NCBI RefSeq assembly: GCF_902459655.1
Contig: NZ_CABPSB010000017.1
Span: 1 to 64,000, forward strand
Source: Pandoraea anhela
GTDB taxonomy: Bacteria > Pseudomonadota > Gammaproteobacteria > Burkholderiales > Burkholderiaceae
Reading direction: 5' to 3'
DNA length: 64,000 nt
Part shown: in pieces, positions 44,294 through 54,151 of the stretch
How positions within the stretch are numbered: position 1 is the stretch's first letter
How the letters are laid out: the number at the start of each line of letters is the position of its first letter
The notes under the pieces: generated by a model
Told to the model about the DNA's origin: nothing
Database searches by the model: none
Seen by the model: the letters and a program-made list of their open reading frames with translations, nothing else
Made by a program: the position numbers and the translations under genes

Positions 44294-45271
44294 TTACCCG
44301 TTGTTCGCGGCGACGATGCTCATCACCGCCATGCGCACGGCAATGCCGAACGAGACTTGTTCGAGAATGACCGACTGCGGGCCGTCCGCGACGCACGAGT
44401 CGATCTCCACGCCCCGGTTCATCGGGCCGGGGTGCATGACGATGGCGTCGGGTTTCGCCAGCGCGAGACGCGCCGGCGTCAGGCCGTAATACTGGAAATA
44501 CTCGCTTGCCGAGGGCAGCAGCGCGCCGTTCATCCGCTCGTTCTGCAAGCGCAGCATGATGATCACGTCAACGTCGCGAAGTCCTTCGTCCATGTCGTGG
44601 AACACGCGCACGCCGAGTTGTTCGAGCCCGGCGGGCAGGAGCGTGCGCGGACCGATGGCGCGCACTTCGGGCACGCCGAGCGTCGTCAGCGCATGGATAT
44701 CGGAGCGCGCCACGCGCGAGTGCAGAATGTCCCCGACGATCGCCACCGTGAGATTCTGGAATTCGCCCTTGTGATGGCGAATCGTGTACATATCGAGCAG
44801 CCCTTGCGTGGGATGCGCGTGACGTCCGTCGCCGGCATTGATGACGTGCACATGCGGCGCGCAATGCTCGGCGATCAGATAGGGCGCGCCCGACTGCGCG
44901 TGACGCACGACGAACAGATCCGCATGCATCGCCGACAGATTGCCGATGGTGTCGAGCAACGTCTCGCCCTTGCTCGTCGACGACGCATTGATATTCAGAT
45001 TGAGCACATCCGCCGACAGGCGTGCCGCGGCGATCTCGAACGTCGTTCGCGTGCGCGTCGAGTTTTCGAAAAACAGATTGAAAACCGACTTGCCGCTGAG
45101 CAGCGGCACCTTCTTGACATCGGCATCGTTCACGCTGACGAACTGCGTGGCGGTGTCGAGAATGTGCATGAGCACGGCGCGCGGCAACCCCTCTACCGTC
45201 AGCAAATGCTTCAGCTCGCCGTGACGGTTGAGTTGCGGATGACCGCGCCGCCCGAGGATGCCGTTAGCCAT
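44294..45271 (-). CDS. pyrB: Aspartate carbamoyltransferase, catalytic subunit
   Basis: Second step of pyrimidine synthesis: carbamoyl phosphate plus aspartate to carbamoyl aspartate. 325 residues. Carbamoyl-phosphate loop [36 protein letters not shown] and [11 protein letters not shown] are all intact. Its N-terminus has about ten extra residues compared with E. coli PyrB, as in class A enzymes that associate with PyrC'. The usual pyrR between ruvX and pyrB in related Burkholderia is absent; only 44 bp separate them. Confidence 0.96.
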   Translation of the reverse strand: MANGILGRRGHPQLNRHGELKHLLTVEGLPRAVLMHILDTATQFVSVNDADVKKVPLLSGKSVFNLFFENSTRTRTTFEIAAARLSADVLNLNINASSTSKGETLLDTIGNLSAMHADLFVVRHAQSGAPYLIAEHCAPHVHVINAGDGRHAHPTQGLLDMYTIRHHKGEFQNLTVAIVGDILHSRVARSDIHALTTLGVPEVRAIGPRTLLPAGLEQLGVRVFHDMDEGLRDVDVIIMLRLQNERMNGALLPSASEYFQYYGLTPARLALAKPDAIVMHPGPMNRGVEIDSCVADGPQSVILEQVSFGIAVRMAVMSIVAANNG

Positions 45272-45315
45272 GCTGCGGCTCCGCGGCGAGCGATGTCACG
45301 AGGGACGGGGGAAGG

Positions 45316-45744
45316 TCAGGCAGGCACATGCTCGTCGAAGTACTGCTGAAGGATGATGCGGGCGGCCTCGGCGTCGAGCGATGTTTTTTGCGAGACCTTG
45401 ACGCCCGCCTCGGCCAGCGCCGCCGCGGCGGCCACCGACGAATAACGCTCGTCGACCCAGACGACGGGCACGCCGAACCGCCCGTTGAGTTGATTGCCGA
45501 AGCGTTTGGCCTGCTGGGTCATTTCATGCGGCGTGCCGTCGGGGTGACACGGCAGGCCGACGACGATCAGCTCCGGTTGCCATTCGGCAATGAGCTTGCC
45601 CGTTTCGGCGAAACGAACTTCACGATTGAGATTGGCGACGACGGTAAGGGCGCGGGCTTCGCGCAGCATCAGATTGCCCATCGCGACGCCGATGCGGCGC
45701 TCGCCGTAATCGAAAGCGAGCACCGTGCGACTACCAGCCGTCAT
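45316..45744 (-). CDS. ruvX: Holliday-junction resolvase-like RuvX / pre-16S nuclease YqgF
   Basis: A 142-residue RNase H-fold protein. [16 protein letters not shown] holds the first catalytic Asp, [16 protein letters not shown] the second block and [12 protein letters not shown] the third. YqgF matures the 5' end of 16S rRNA and has been linked to Holliday junctions. It overlaps yqgE by 4 bp and precedes pyrB. Confidence 0.94.
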   Translation of the reverse strand: MTAGSRTVLAFDYGERRIGVAMGNLMLREARALTVVANLNREVRFAETGKLIAEWQPELIVVGLPCHPDGTPHEMTQQAKRFGNQLNGRFGVPVVWVDERYSSVAAAAALAEAGVKVSQKTSLDAEAARIILQQYFDEHVPA

Positions 45745-46310
45745 GCGTGACCTGCGTCGGCAGAGAGCATCGACGATGTGACCCCGAGCAGCGCCAGGGC
45801 AGCATCGAAGCGTTCGGCGGGCGGCACATCGAACACGATGCCGGGATCCGCCGCGACGGTCAGCCAGCCGTTACGGCTGATCTCGTCCTCCAGTTGCCCG
45901 GCGCTCCAGCCCGAGTGCCCCAGCGTGAGTAGGAAGCGATTCGGCCCCTGCCCGTTGGCGACGGCTTCGAGCACGTCTTTGGACGTCGTCATCTCGAGCC
46001 CGCCTGGCACCGACAGCGACGAGCTGTACGACGTGCCCGTCGCCTCATGCAGCACGAAGCCGCGCTCGGTCTGCACCGGCCCACCGAAGAAGACCGGCTG
46101 ATGGGCGAGCGGATCGATTTCGAGCTTGAGATCGAGCCGCTCGAAGAGCGACGCGAGATCGATGTCGGTAGGACGATTGATCACCAGCCCGATCGCGCCT
46201 TTTTCGCTGTGCTCGCACAGATAGACGACGGTGCCGGAAAAGGTGGGATCGGCCATGCCGGGCATGGCGATGAGGAATTGATTCGTAAGGTTGATACGGT
46301 CGTTCGGCAT
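45741..46310 (-). CDS. yqgE: UPF0301 / AlgH-family protein YqgE
   Basis: A 189-residue protein of the YqgE/AlgH family. Typical blocks are [50 protein letters not shown] and [11 protein letters not shown]. Function is unsettled; in Pseudomonas AlgH was linked to alginate regulation. The start is clear and the gene is tightly coupled to ruvX, the usual order in proteobacteria. Confidence 0.94.
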   Translation of the reverse strand: MPNDRINLTNQFLIAMPGMADPTFSGTVVYLCEHSEKGAIGLVINRPTDIDLASLFERLDLKLEIDPLAHQPVFFGGPVQTERGFVLHEATGTSYSSSLSVPGGLEMTTSKDVLEAVANGQGPNRFLLTLGHSGWSAGQLEDEISRNGWLTVAADPGIVFDVPPAERFDAALALLGVTSSMLSADAGHA

Positions 46311-46486
46311 AGGGCCAAGTTTAACGGAACCTGTTTGACGGTCTGCCGCGCGACCTCACGCCGCAGCGAGGCGCCGACGCCCTGAGCGGGCTTCGCGTCA
46401 CCTGCCGGCGGCCGGTCGGCGGACGAACTTTTTCCGCATCGTGATACGGCCATCGGCCACCAGGGGCAGCCTTTGGGCCGACTGTA

Positions 46487-47941
46487 TCACGGAACGTCGC
46501 GCCCGGTGACTAGCCGCTGCCCGAACACGCTGGCGTCCAACGCCCGCTCGCGCCACAAGGCCATCTCCGCGATCAGGTCGGGACGCGGCTCGGGATAGGT
46601 ATCTGCCGCGAACTGATGGAGCATGCCCCGCAATGTCTTGACCGTCATGGCCAAGGCGGCCGGACCGCGCGGCTCGGCCGGTGGCGACGCCGCCAGACGC
46701 TCGCCCGTCGCGGCGACGGCGGCAGCCAGCCGCGCGACCGGGGCCAACCCGATGGCCGCTGCGTATTGCGCCACCTGCGCCGCCACGGCCGGATCGTTCA
46801 AATTCGGAAGCGCCTCATCCGCAAGGCTCAGGAATGTCTGGCAAACGTCCTGTCTGACCGCCAACGGGCCGATACGCAGCCAATCGCGCGAACTGGTGCC
46901 CGCGCCTTGCTTCTCACCGGCTTGCGCGGCGTCCGCCAACGGTTCGGGCAGGTGGCCGGGGCGGCGTAAGACGCCAAAATCGGCCAACAGCGTCCCCAGC
47001 CAGCTATCGGGCGCTTGCGCATGCCATGTGGCGAGCGCTTCGAGCAGATCGTGACCGGGAATGGCGTCGGCAGACGCTTTGGCGGCCCCCGCCGACGACG
47101 TAGCGGATAGGGATGTCGTCCCAATCTCGTCGGGACCGCCCGGCCGGGCGAGTTGCTTGCGCAGCGCCATGTTCATCCGCCCGATCTGGCGCTTGTCGGC
47201 AAGACTCAGCGGCGCCCGGGCGAAGCGCAGCCACGCCGCAGCGAGACGCCAGTAATCGAGCGGCGCGGTCGCACCGGCGCGATGCAGATCGGCGGCAAGA
47301 TCGGCCAATTGGCCCAACGCGGCCGTGGTGTCGGTCGCGTCGGCATCAGGGCGCAACAAGCGCAGCAGCACGCGCTCGACATCGGCGCGCAGCGGGGCGG
47401 TGCCCGCCGGCAGGCCGTGCAGACGCGGGCGGGCAATCGCCCATCCGGCCATCCGCAGCTCGCCCGGTGTCGGCGCACCGGACCAGTTGCCGCCGGCCGT
47501 GCCTTGCGAGAGCGAGGGTTCGGCTGACGATGCGGATGCCGCAGACGGCACCGTCTGCACCGTCTGCACGACGCCCGCCTGCCAGATATCGCGTTCGAAC
47601 TGGCGCAGGGCGTTGCGCTGGGCGTCCTGACCGCCCGGCTCACCGTAGGCCGCCTCGGCGATCGCCTGCACGAGACGCTCGCCTTGCAGCGCCCAGTCGA
47701 CGTGACCGCTCGTTTGCAGCAGACGATTGGCGCGGCGCAACGGACCGAGCGCCGCCGCCGGGCCATTGGACCACGCGTCGGACGCCTCGGTCAGCGCTTC
47801 GGCGACCTCCGGCAGACGCCACAACGGCGCCTCGCGCATCTCGCGCGCGACGTTTGCCGTGACGTTATCAGGGGAATCGGGAGACGATTGAGACGTACCG
47901 GCCGCGCGGGACGCGGCACCGGACGATTCAGACATCACCAT
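46487..47941 (-). CDS. Hypothetical helical protein
   Basis: A 484-residue, Ala/Leu-rich protein without signal peptide or membrane segment. I recognise no domain with certainty; segments such as ATAPLDYWRLAAAWLRFARA and SLADKRQIGRMNMALRKQLA give a helical, scaffold-like impression. AGGAGACG precedes the first ATG. It lies 24 bp after the rubredoxin gene on the same strand, so they may form an operon. The N-terminal 35 residues are Ser/Ala-rich and likely disordered. Confidence 0.65.
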   Translation of the reverse strand: MVMSESSGAASRAAGTSQSSPDSPDNVTANVAREMREAPLWRLPEVAEALTEASDAWSNGPAAALGPLRRANRLLQTSGHVDWALQGERLVQAIAEAAYGEPGGQDAQRNALRQFERDIWQAGVVQTVQTVPSAASASSAEPSLSQGTAGGNWSGAPTPGELRMAGWAIARPRLHGLPAGTAPLRADVERVLLRLLRPDADATDTTAALGQLADLAADLHRAGATAPLDYWRLAAAWLRFARAPLSLADKRQIGRMNMALRKQLARPGGPDEIGTTSLSATSSAGAAKASADAIPGHDLLEALATWHAQAPDSWLGTLLADFGVLRRPGHLPEPLADAAQAGEKQGAGTSSRDWLRIGPLAVRQDVCQTFLSLADEALPNLNDPAVAAQVAQYAAAIGLAPVARLAAAVAATGERLAASPPAEPRGPAALAMTVKTLRGMLHQFAADTYPEPRPDLIAEMALWRERALDASVFGQRLVTGRDVP

Positions 47942-47965
47942 AGGCCGTCTCCTGGCCGTTCGGCC

Positions 47966-48136
47966 TCAGATCTGCACCATCTCGAAGTCTTCCTTGCGGG
48001 CCCCGCACTCCGGACAGGTCCAATTGATGGGCACGTCTTCCCAGCGCGTGCCGGGCGCAATGCCCTCGTCGGGCAATCCTGCCTCTTCGTCGTAGATCCA
48101 ACCGCAAATGAGGCACATCCAGCTCTTGTATTCCAT
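47966..48136 (-). CDS. rubA: Rubredoxin
   Basis: A 56-residue electron carrier. Two CXXC knuckles bind one iron: WMCLICGWIYDEEAGLPDEG and WTCPECGARKEDFEMV. Length and sequence are standard for the alkane-hydroxylase-type or general rubredoxin of Burkholderiales. It is divergent from thiD. No rubredoxin reductase is adjacent. Confidence 0.96.
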   Translation of the reverse strand: MEYKSWMCLICGWIYDEEAGLPDEGIAPGTRWEDVPINWTCPECGARKEDFEMVQI

Positions 48137-48349
48137 GCTTTCTTCAGCGACGAGCGTTCCGTTACAATGGCTTGTCAACCGCTTCGGGTCCCGTCGGCAG
48201 ACATGCCGGACGGTCTTGTGGGAACCCTGCCGGTGCATTGCCCGGCGGGCGCTGCCCACGGCGCTTTCAAGCGCTCCGAAACGGGCATTTAAGGCGTGAT
48301 GGTACCAACGAACCCAAGGCCTGACCAGATCGCCGTCTATCCTGCTTCC

Positions 48350-49186
48350 ATGCAAACAGAATCCCCACCCATTCTCCTGACCTTCGGGCTTTCCGACCCC
48401 ACTTCGGCAACCGGCGTGCAGGCCGACCTGCTCACTTTCGCGAGCATGGGCGGCTATGGCGTATCGGTACTCACCGGCTACTCCTCGCAAGACTCGCGCG
48501 CGTGCGACGACGTGCAGCCCATCGATCCCGACTGGATCGCCGATCAGGCACGCATGCTGCTTGAAGACATGCCGGTGGCCGCCTTCAAGGTGGGCAGCGC
48601 GGTGAATGCCGAGAACGTTGCCGCCATCGCCGAAATCGTGGCCGACTACGACGAGACGCCCCTCGTCGTCTCCCCCGACTTCGGGTTGGCCGGCGACCAT
48701 CTGCTCTCGGCGGACGAATTGCGCGAAGCCACGGCCAGTCTGCTCGTGCCGCAGGCGAGCGTACTCGTCGTGAGCCCGGCCAGCGCCATCGCCCTCGCAC
48801 AGACGATTACGGAGAACGAAAACCTCTCGCTCGACGAGGCCGTCACGATCCTGCTGGAGAACGGCTGCGAGTTCGTGCTGGTGAGCGACGGCAATGCGCC
48901 GCAGTTCACGCATACGCTGTACAGCGACGGCGGCGTGGTCCGTGAAGACGCGTGGGATCGTCCGCCGCACAACGTGGCCGGCGCCATGGACACGCTCGCC
49001 GCTGCGGTCACGGCCATGCTCGCCAACGGCCTGGCCGTTCCGGAAGCCGTACGCGAGGCGCAGGAGTATCTTCAGCAAGTGCTGGAGAATGCGTTCCGCC
49101 CCGGCATGGGACGCCACTTTCCGGATCGTTTCTTTTGGGCTCGCACCGAGGAAACCGAGCAGGACGGCAACACGCCCGAGGCCTGA
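48350..49186 (+). CDS. thiD: Hydroxymethylpyrimidine/phosphomethylpyrimidine kinase
   Basis: A 278-residue ribokinase-fold enzyme of thiamine synthesis phosphorylating HMP and HMP-P. LLTFGLSDPTSATGVQADLL (substrate loop), TFASMGGYGVSVLTGYSSQD and PPHNVAGAMDTLAAAVTAML. The catalytic-loop GxGD/GTGCT of classical ThiD appears here as VAGAMDTLA, a divergent form, so activity as HMP kinase is slightly uncertain. The Glu/Asp-rich C-terminus is extended. The start at 48350 is chosen by family fit; 48299 is possible. Confidence 0.82.
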   Translation: MQTESPPILLTFGLSDPTSATGVQADLLTFASMGGYGVSVLTGYSSQDSRACDDVQPIDPDWIADQARMLLEDMPVAAFKVGSAVNAENVAAIAEIVADYDETPLVVSPDFGLAGDHLLSADELREATASLLVPQASVLVVSPASAIALAQTITENENLSLDEAVTILLENGCEFVLVSDGNAPQFTHTLYSDGGVVREDAWDRPPHNVAGAMDTLAAAVTAMLANGLAVPEAVREAQEYLQQVLENAFRPGMGRHFPDRFFWARTEETEQDGNTPEA

Positions 49187-49387
49187 TGCATCAGGTCGTC
49201 GCGACGACGACCGACATGGCAATCAAAAACGCCCGCGAGTCCGAAGCGTCCCAAAGCGTTGAACTTCCATCCAACGTTTGGGCGTCCCTTCCGACGCACG
49301 GGCGTTTTGTCATCTGCCGGTCTCGTGCGCCGGCATTCGAGATGGGTGACGAAGCGTGAGCGACGAGAGACGAGAGATGAGCGACGG

Positions 49388-51262
49388 CTACGACAGACGA
49401 CGCGCACCGTCCCCCGGCGACATCATGGCGTCGGTGTCGGATTCGCCGGTCGGTCGTCCATAGGTATCGATAACGCGCTTGACGAACGGCTTCAGGTCGT
49501 CCCCCTGCGCGCGCAACATGCGCACGAGTGCGGCGTACTGCCCTTCGAAGATGCGCGAGTTGTAGTTTTTCAACCGCTGGATGTCGAGCAATGCTTCGTC
49601 GTCGCGTCCCGCCAGCGCCAGTAGCACGACATAACGCTTGATCATCGTCGGCCCGGCGCCCAGCGCCAGCGCCTCACGATGTGCGGCGAGCTTCTCGTCG
49701 AGTTGATCCCGATTCAGGTACAGCGCCCCCGTCACCGCATAATCGCCGTAGGGTGCGAAGAACAACGCCGGATCGGTGCGATAGGTCTCGATCTTGCCAG
49801 CACGATACGCAACCTCCACGCGCTGATAGTCGCCATACAGCCACGGAATCGCCACGCACGCGAACAACACGATCACACCGTTGATGGCGCCGGTCGCCGT
49901 CGGCGACACACTCTCAATCGGCTTCGTCTCGCAGAAGCCGAGCAGGAACAACGCCGGCAGCAGGAAGAATGCGTAATGTTGCGGGTACTCCAGCAGCGCG
50001 TGAATCGCGAGCATGCCGAGCATTACGAAAGCGAGCGCAATCGGCGCCGTCTTGATGCCGCGCACCGCACGCACGAACCAGAACGCCAGCGGCAGCAACA
50101 CGACCAGTGTGCCCACGATCCCCGTCTTCGCCAGCAGATCCAGCAGCACGTTATGCGCGTTGTCCGCCATTTCAACGGGACCGAGCTTATCGACGAGCGC
50201 GAACTGCGCATCGATGTAGTTCGACCATCCCGCACCGGAGAGCCAGTGCTCGCGGAAAATGGCCAGCCCGTACTCCCACAGGTTCAGACGCCCCGTCACC
50301 TGCCCCGCCTGCTGCATGCGCGCGACGGCGCTGCCATCGAGTTGCAGCCCCCACGCCACGTTCGCCCACCCGACGAACATCGTGATCAGAGCGAGCAGCG
50401 GCAAGATCGCAACCGGCGCAAACCAGCGCATCGAGCGACGCATGTTGCGCGTCTCTTCACTGCGCTCCATCCACACGAGCCACAACCCGAACGCCGCAAG
50501 CAAGGCCAGTTGCAACCAGGGCGTGCGCGAGCCCGTCAGGCAGATGCCGATATCGAATGCCGCACACGCGACCAGCAGCGCCCAGGCCGGCAACTTGCGC
50601 TGATACCAGAGATAGAACGCGCCCGCGCTCGCCAGCGACAGATACGTTGCCAGATGATTCGGCTGATACATGTTGCCGAACAGACGCCTCGCCGCCGTCA
50701 CCGTGTACTTGGCCACCAGCCAGGGCACATGCGCCTCAAGATGAAACGCCTGCACGATCTGCGCGCCCACGGCGTACAGACCGCCCAGCGTCAGCGCGAC
50801 CGCACTCCAGCGCATGAGCACACCACGCCACCCCAACTGCGCCAGCCAATATCCCGCGTTGACGGCGACGATCATCGCCACGCCATAAAGCAGTGCCGTC
50901 ATCATCAACTGCGGCAACTCGGTCGGCATCGCGGCGCGCTGTACGAGGATCACCGCCACGAACGCCAGCGGCATCCACGTCACGCGCGGCATGCGCAGCA
51001 CCCGTGCGTCACGTTGCCACACGGCCACCATCGAGAGCGCGCCGAGCAGCGCAAAGAGCGAAAACGCCAGCGCTTCCGAGTAGAACGTGGAGATCGGATA
51101 CGTGTGCTTGACGAGGTTGTAGGGCAGGGCCCAGATCAGGGCCAGCGTGAGCCCGATCATCGAGAGAAGCAGAGGAGGAAACAAGGTCGCCGCCGTGCAA
51201 TGCACCGGTTGGAAGATGCGCAAGCATAACGAAAAACGGCCGCCCGGGGGCAGCCATTTCAT
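49388..51262 (-). CDS. PglL-type oligosaccharyltransferase / Wzy-like protein
   Basis: A 624-residue polytopic protein with about 12 helices followed by a soluble C-terminal domain. The N-terminal part matches PglL_A, the large loop with GNMYQPNHLATYL and SGAGWSNYIDAQF matches Wzy_C, and the C-terminal LNRDQLDEKLAAHREAL region matches Wzy_C_2. Such enzymes transfer a lipid-linked glycan onto serines of pilins and other proteins. The neighbouring upstream gene is a type IV pilin. The start is uncertain; 51262 is chosen over an implausible longer leader. Confidence 0.88.
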   Translation of the reverse strand: MKWLPPGGRFSLCLRIFQPVHCTAATLFPPLLLSMIGLTLALIWALPYNLVKHTYPISTFYSEALAFSLFALLGALSMVAVWQRDARVLRMPRVTWMPLAFVAVILVQRAAMPTELPQLMMTALLYGVAMIVAVNAGYWLAQLGWRGVLMRWSAVALTLGGLYAVGAQIVQAFHLEAHVPWLVAKYTVTAARRLFGNMYQPNHLATYLSLASAGAFYLWYQRKLPAWALLVACAAFDIGICLTGSRTPWLQLALLAAFGLWLVWMERSEETRNMRRSMRWFAPVAILPLLALITMFVGWANVAWGLQLDGSAVARMQQAGQVTGRLNLWEYGLAIFREHWLSGAGWSNYIDAQFALVDKLGPVEMADNAHNVLLDLLAKTGIVGTLVVLLPLAFWFVRAVRGIKTAPIALAFVMLGMLAIHALLEYPQHYAFFLLPALFLLGFCETKPIESVSPTATGAINGVIVLFACVAIPWLYGDYQRVEVAYRAGKIETYRTDPALFFAPYGDYAVTGALYLNRDQLDEKLAAHREALALGAGPTMIKRYVVLLALAGRDDEALLDIQRLKNYNSRIFEGQYAALVRMLRAQGDDLKPFVKRVIDTYGRPTGESDTDAMMSPGDGARRLS

Positions 51263-51477
51263 GCCTGACGCGCGTGGTTCAAGTGGCTCGGGTGGTTCGA
51301 GGAGTTCGAGGGGTGCGGCTTCGTTCGAGGTCGCCGTGCGTCCCGCCGAAGCCGCCATCGTCGTGACAGTCGCGACAGTCACGATCGCCCTGATCGTCAC
51401 TCACAGCAATGGCGGCGGCGCCGGGCGTGGTATCGCGTGATGCAACGTCACGTCATCCGGCCAGCCGCCAATCGGAC

Positions 51478-51999
51478 TCAGGCGCCCTTGGCCGCCGCTT
51501 CGCCACGGCACTCCGGCGGCGCCAGCTTGCCCGGCAGCGTGGCGCCGTTCGGCGCGCCTTCGCGACCTTGGGCATAGCACGTCCAGACGATCTGGCCCTC
51601 GGGCGCTTTGCCGACGGTCAGCGTTTCCGGCTTGCCGGTCACGCCGGTGCTCGTGGGCACCAGAACGATCGCACCGTCACCGGCGCGCTGCGTGTAAGCC
51701 ACCGTCACATTGCCGCTGACCGAATCGATGCTCACGCCGCTCACGTTGTCGGTGGCGCTCGGTGCCTGCCAACCGCTGTTGAACGGTGCGCCATGCATGG
51801 CGTTCTCACTGACGAGCGCCTTGGCCGAAGCCGCTGCGCCCAACCCTTCGACGACGCGCGCGCGCACCAGATAATTCTGAAGATACGGAACCCCTGCCGT
51901 AACCAGCACGCCGATGATCGCGAGCACGATCATCAACTCGATCAGGGTGAAACCCCGGGATTTGGCGAGACCGGTAGTCCGGTGGCCGAAACGACGCAT
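51478..51999 (-). CDS. pilA: Type IV major pilin
   Basis: A 173-residue prepilin. The leader ends in G16 before F17 (KSRG/FTLIELMIVLAIIG), with the conserved Glu at mature position 5 for assembly and methylation at F1. The C-terminal disulphide loop is formed by WTCYAQG and PPECRGE. It is located just upstream of the PglL-type transferase on the same strand, so it is the likely glycosylation substrate. The C-terminal AAAKGA tail is not conserved. Confidence 0.94.
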   Translation of the reverse strand: MRRFGHRTTGLAKSRGFTLIELMIVLAIIGVLVTAGVPYLQNYLVRARVVEGLGAAASAKALVSENAMHGAPFNSGWQAPSATDNVSGVSIDSVSGNVTVAYTQRAGDGAIVLVPTSTGVTGKPETLTVGKAPEGQIVWTCYAQGREGAPNGATLPGKLAPPECRGEAAAKGA

Positions 52000-52277
52000 T
52001 GTGTAACTCCCTGCAAAAGCAATGAAAACAAAAGGGACATCGGGGGGAAGTGGGCGGAGTATGCCATAGCCCTCCCCGCGAACGCCCTGCCGCAGATCAA
52101 AATCGGCCGGCGCCGCATGGGGTCTTCGGAATCATCCGAACCAACGTCGAAGGAATCGTCGATGGGCGGGCTTTACCAAGGGATTGACGAGCCGCCGCGA
52201 TCCGTCACGTTGTGCACGCGCCCCGGCAAAGCGCCGCGATGCCGCACGCTCATGTCCGGACCCGGCAATGGACTCGA

Positions 52278-53006
52278 TTATTTCGAAGAGGTTGCACGCA
52301 TCTGACGTGCTTCGCTGCGACGCCTGAGCACCAGCCCCATCACGAGAACCAGCCCCGCACCGATCGCGGACGCCACGTAGTGCGTGTATCGGGCGGCATC
52401 GCCCGGCAAATGCAGCAGGTGACCGATCCCCGGATCCGACACGATCAGCCCACCCGCGATCCAGCCGAGCAGCGCGGCCCCGGCCATCACGATGATCGGA
52501 AACCGGTCGAGCGCCTTGAGCACCAGTTGCGAGCCCCAGACGATCAGCGGAATGCTCACGAGCAGACCGAAAATGACGAGCGGCAATTGATGGTGCTCGG
52601 CGGCGCCTTCCGCTGCGCCGGCAATCGCGATCACGTTGTCGATGCTCATCACGAGATCGGCAACGATGATGGTCTTGACCGCCGTCCAGAGCTTGTCCGC
52701 TGGCTTTACGCTGTCATGCGCGTCATGGTCGGGCACCAGCAGCTTGATACCGATCCAGAGCAGCAGCAGCCCGCCAATGGCCTTGAGATACGGCACGGCG
52801 AGCAGCGTCACGGCGAACGCGATCAGAATCACGCGCAATACAATCGCACCGGCCGTTCCCCAAACGATCCCTTGCAGGCGTTGCTTGGCCGGCAGATTGC
52901 GGCACGCGAGCGCGATCACCACGGCGTTGTCGCCACCCAGCAGGATGTCGATCATGATGATCTGTGCCACAGCGGCCCAGTTCAGCTCGGCAAAAAACGC
53001 AAGCAT
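52278..53006 (-). CDS. TerC/YjbE-family membrane protein
   Basis: A 242-residue integral membrane protein with seven or so helices. The two mirror motifs IDILLGGDNAVVIALACRNL and DLVMSIDNVIAIAGAAEGAA carry conserved Asp/Asn that bind metal. Family members export manganese or metallate secreted proteins; the tellurite-resistance name is historical. It is monocistronic, downstream of the sucCD terminator on the same strand. Confidence 0.92.
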   Translation of the reverse strand: MLAFFAELNWAAVAQIIMIDILLGGDNAVVIALACRNLPAKQRLQGIVWGTAGAIVLRVILIAFAVTLLAVPYLKAIGGLLLLWIGIKLLVPDHDAHDSVKPADKLWTAVKTIIVADLVMSIDNVIAIAGAAEGAAEHHQLPLVIFGLLVSIPLIVWGSQLVLKALDRFPIIVMAGAALLGWIAGGLIVSDPGIGHLLHLPGDAARYTHYVASAIGAGLVLVMGLVLRRRSEARQMRATSSK

Positions 53007-53093
53007 GGCGCGAATATCCTCGGGAACGATGAAGACGAGACGATAGCGACCGATGAAACGTTTGCAGCAAAGGATTGCGCAAACACAATAGTA

Positions 53094-53127
53094 AAAGAGG
53101 GAGCCCGATGCCCTGGGCTCCCTCTTT
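53094..53127 (-). terminator. Terminator of the sucCD operon
   Basis: AAAGAGGGAGCCC (53094-53106) and GGGCTCCCTCTTT (53115-53127) form a 13-bp perfect stem with an 8-nt loop, followed by TTTTAC on the minus strand. Confidence 0.88.
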
Positions 53128-53185
53128 CATGACCCGTTACGCTGCCGCCGGTTCCGACGGCAGTAACGAGGTCGTCCGGCGGGAA

Positions 53186-54067
53186 TTACAGCACCGACTT
53201 GAGCAGACGGCCCATTTCCGACGGGTTCTTGGTCACCTTGATGCCGCAGGCATCCATGATGGCCAGCTTGGCTTCGGCCGTATCGGCACCGCCCGAGATC
53301 AGCGCGCCGGCGTGGCCCATGCGCTTGCCCGGAGGCGCCGTCACGCCTGCGATGAAGCCGACGACCGGCTTCTTCATGTTGCCCTTGATCCATTCGGCGG
53401 CAGCGGCTTCGTCCGGACCACCGATTTCACCGATCATGATCACGGCGTCCGTTTCCGGATCGTCGTTAAACATCTTCATGACGTCGATGTGCTTCAGACC
53501 GTTGATCGGGTCGCCACCGATACCGACGGCGCTCGACTGGCCCAGACCCAGTGCGGTCAGCTGGCCCACGGCTTCGTACGTCAGGGTACCCGAGCGCGAC
53601 ACCACGCCGATGCGACCCTTCTTGTGGATGTGACCCGGCATGATGCCGATCTTCAGTTCGTCCGGCGTGATCACGCCCGGGCAGTTCGGGCCGAGCAGCA
53701 GGGTCTTGCGACCTTCGCGACGCATGCGGTCCTTCACTTCGATCATGTCACGGACCGGGATACCTTCCGTGATACAGATCGCCAGATCCAGGTCGGCTTC
53801 GACAGCTTCCCAGATGGCGGCAGCCGCGCCTGCGGGCGGCACGTAGATCACCGACACGGTCGCGCCGGTCTGTTCCTTGGCGTCCTTCACCGAACCGTAG
53901 ATCGGAATGCCTTCGAAGTCTTCGCCAGCCTTCTTCGGGTTCACGCCAGCGACGAACGCGTTCTTGCCGTTCGCGTATTCGCGGCACATGCGGGTATGGA
54001 ACTGGCCGGTCTTGCCAGTGATACCCTGGGTGATGACCTTGGTGTCTTTGTTGATCAGAATCGACAT
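53186..54067 (-). CDS. sucD: Succinyl-CoA synthetase, alpha subunit
   Basis: TCA-cycle enzyme converting succinyl-CoA to succinate with ATP or GTP formation, in an alpha2beta2 complex with SucC. 293 residues. CoA-binding [32 protein letters not shown] and the phosphorylated histidine in [14 protein letters not shown] are present. It follows sucC by 84 bp and ends at a strong terminator. Confidence 0.97.
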   Translation of the reverse strand: MSILINKDTKVITQGITGKTGQFHTRMCREYANGKNAFVAGVNPKKAGEDFEGIPIYGSVKDAKEQTGATVSVIYVPPAGAAAAIWEAVEADLDLAICITEGIPVRDMIEVKDRMRREGRKTLLLGPNCPGVITPDELKIGIMPGHIHKKGRIGVVSRSGTLTYEAVGQLTALGLGQSSAVGIGGDPINGLKHIDVMKMFNDDPETDAVIMIGEIGGPDEAAAAEWIKGNMKKPVVGFIAGVTAPPGKRMGHAGALISGGADTAEAKLAIMDACGIKVTKNPSEMGRLLKSVL

Positions 54068-54151
54068 TGCTTGATTTCCTTCGTCCTGTTGCCTGGCGGT
54101 GCGCGCTTCTCCTCTCGGAGTGGCGCGCCGCGACGGCTTCGACTGTTCTGG

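Noticed and set aside
49679-51229. 516-residue open frame antisense to the PglL-type gene
   Set aside because: His/Arg/Gln-rich shadow frame; the minus-strand membrane protein explains the DNA.
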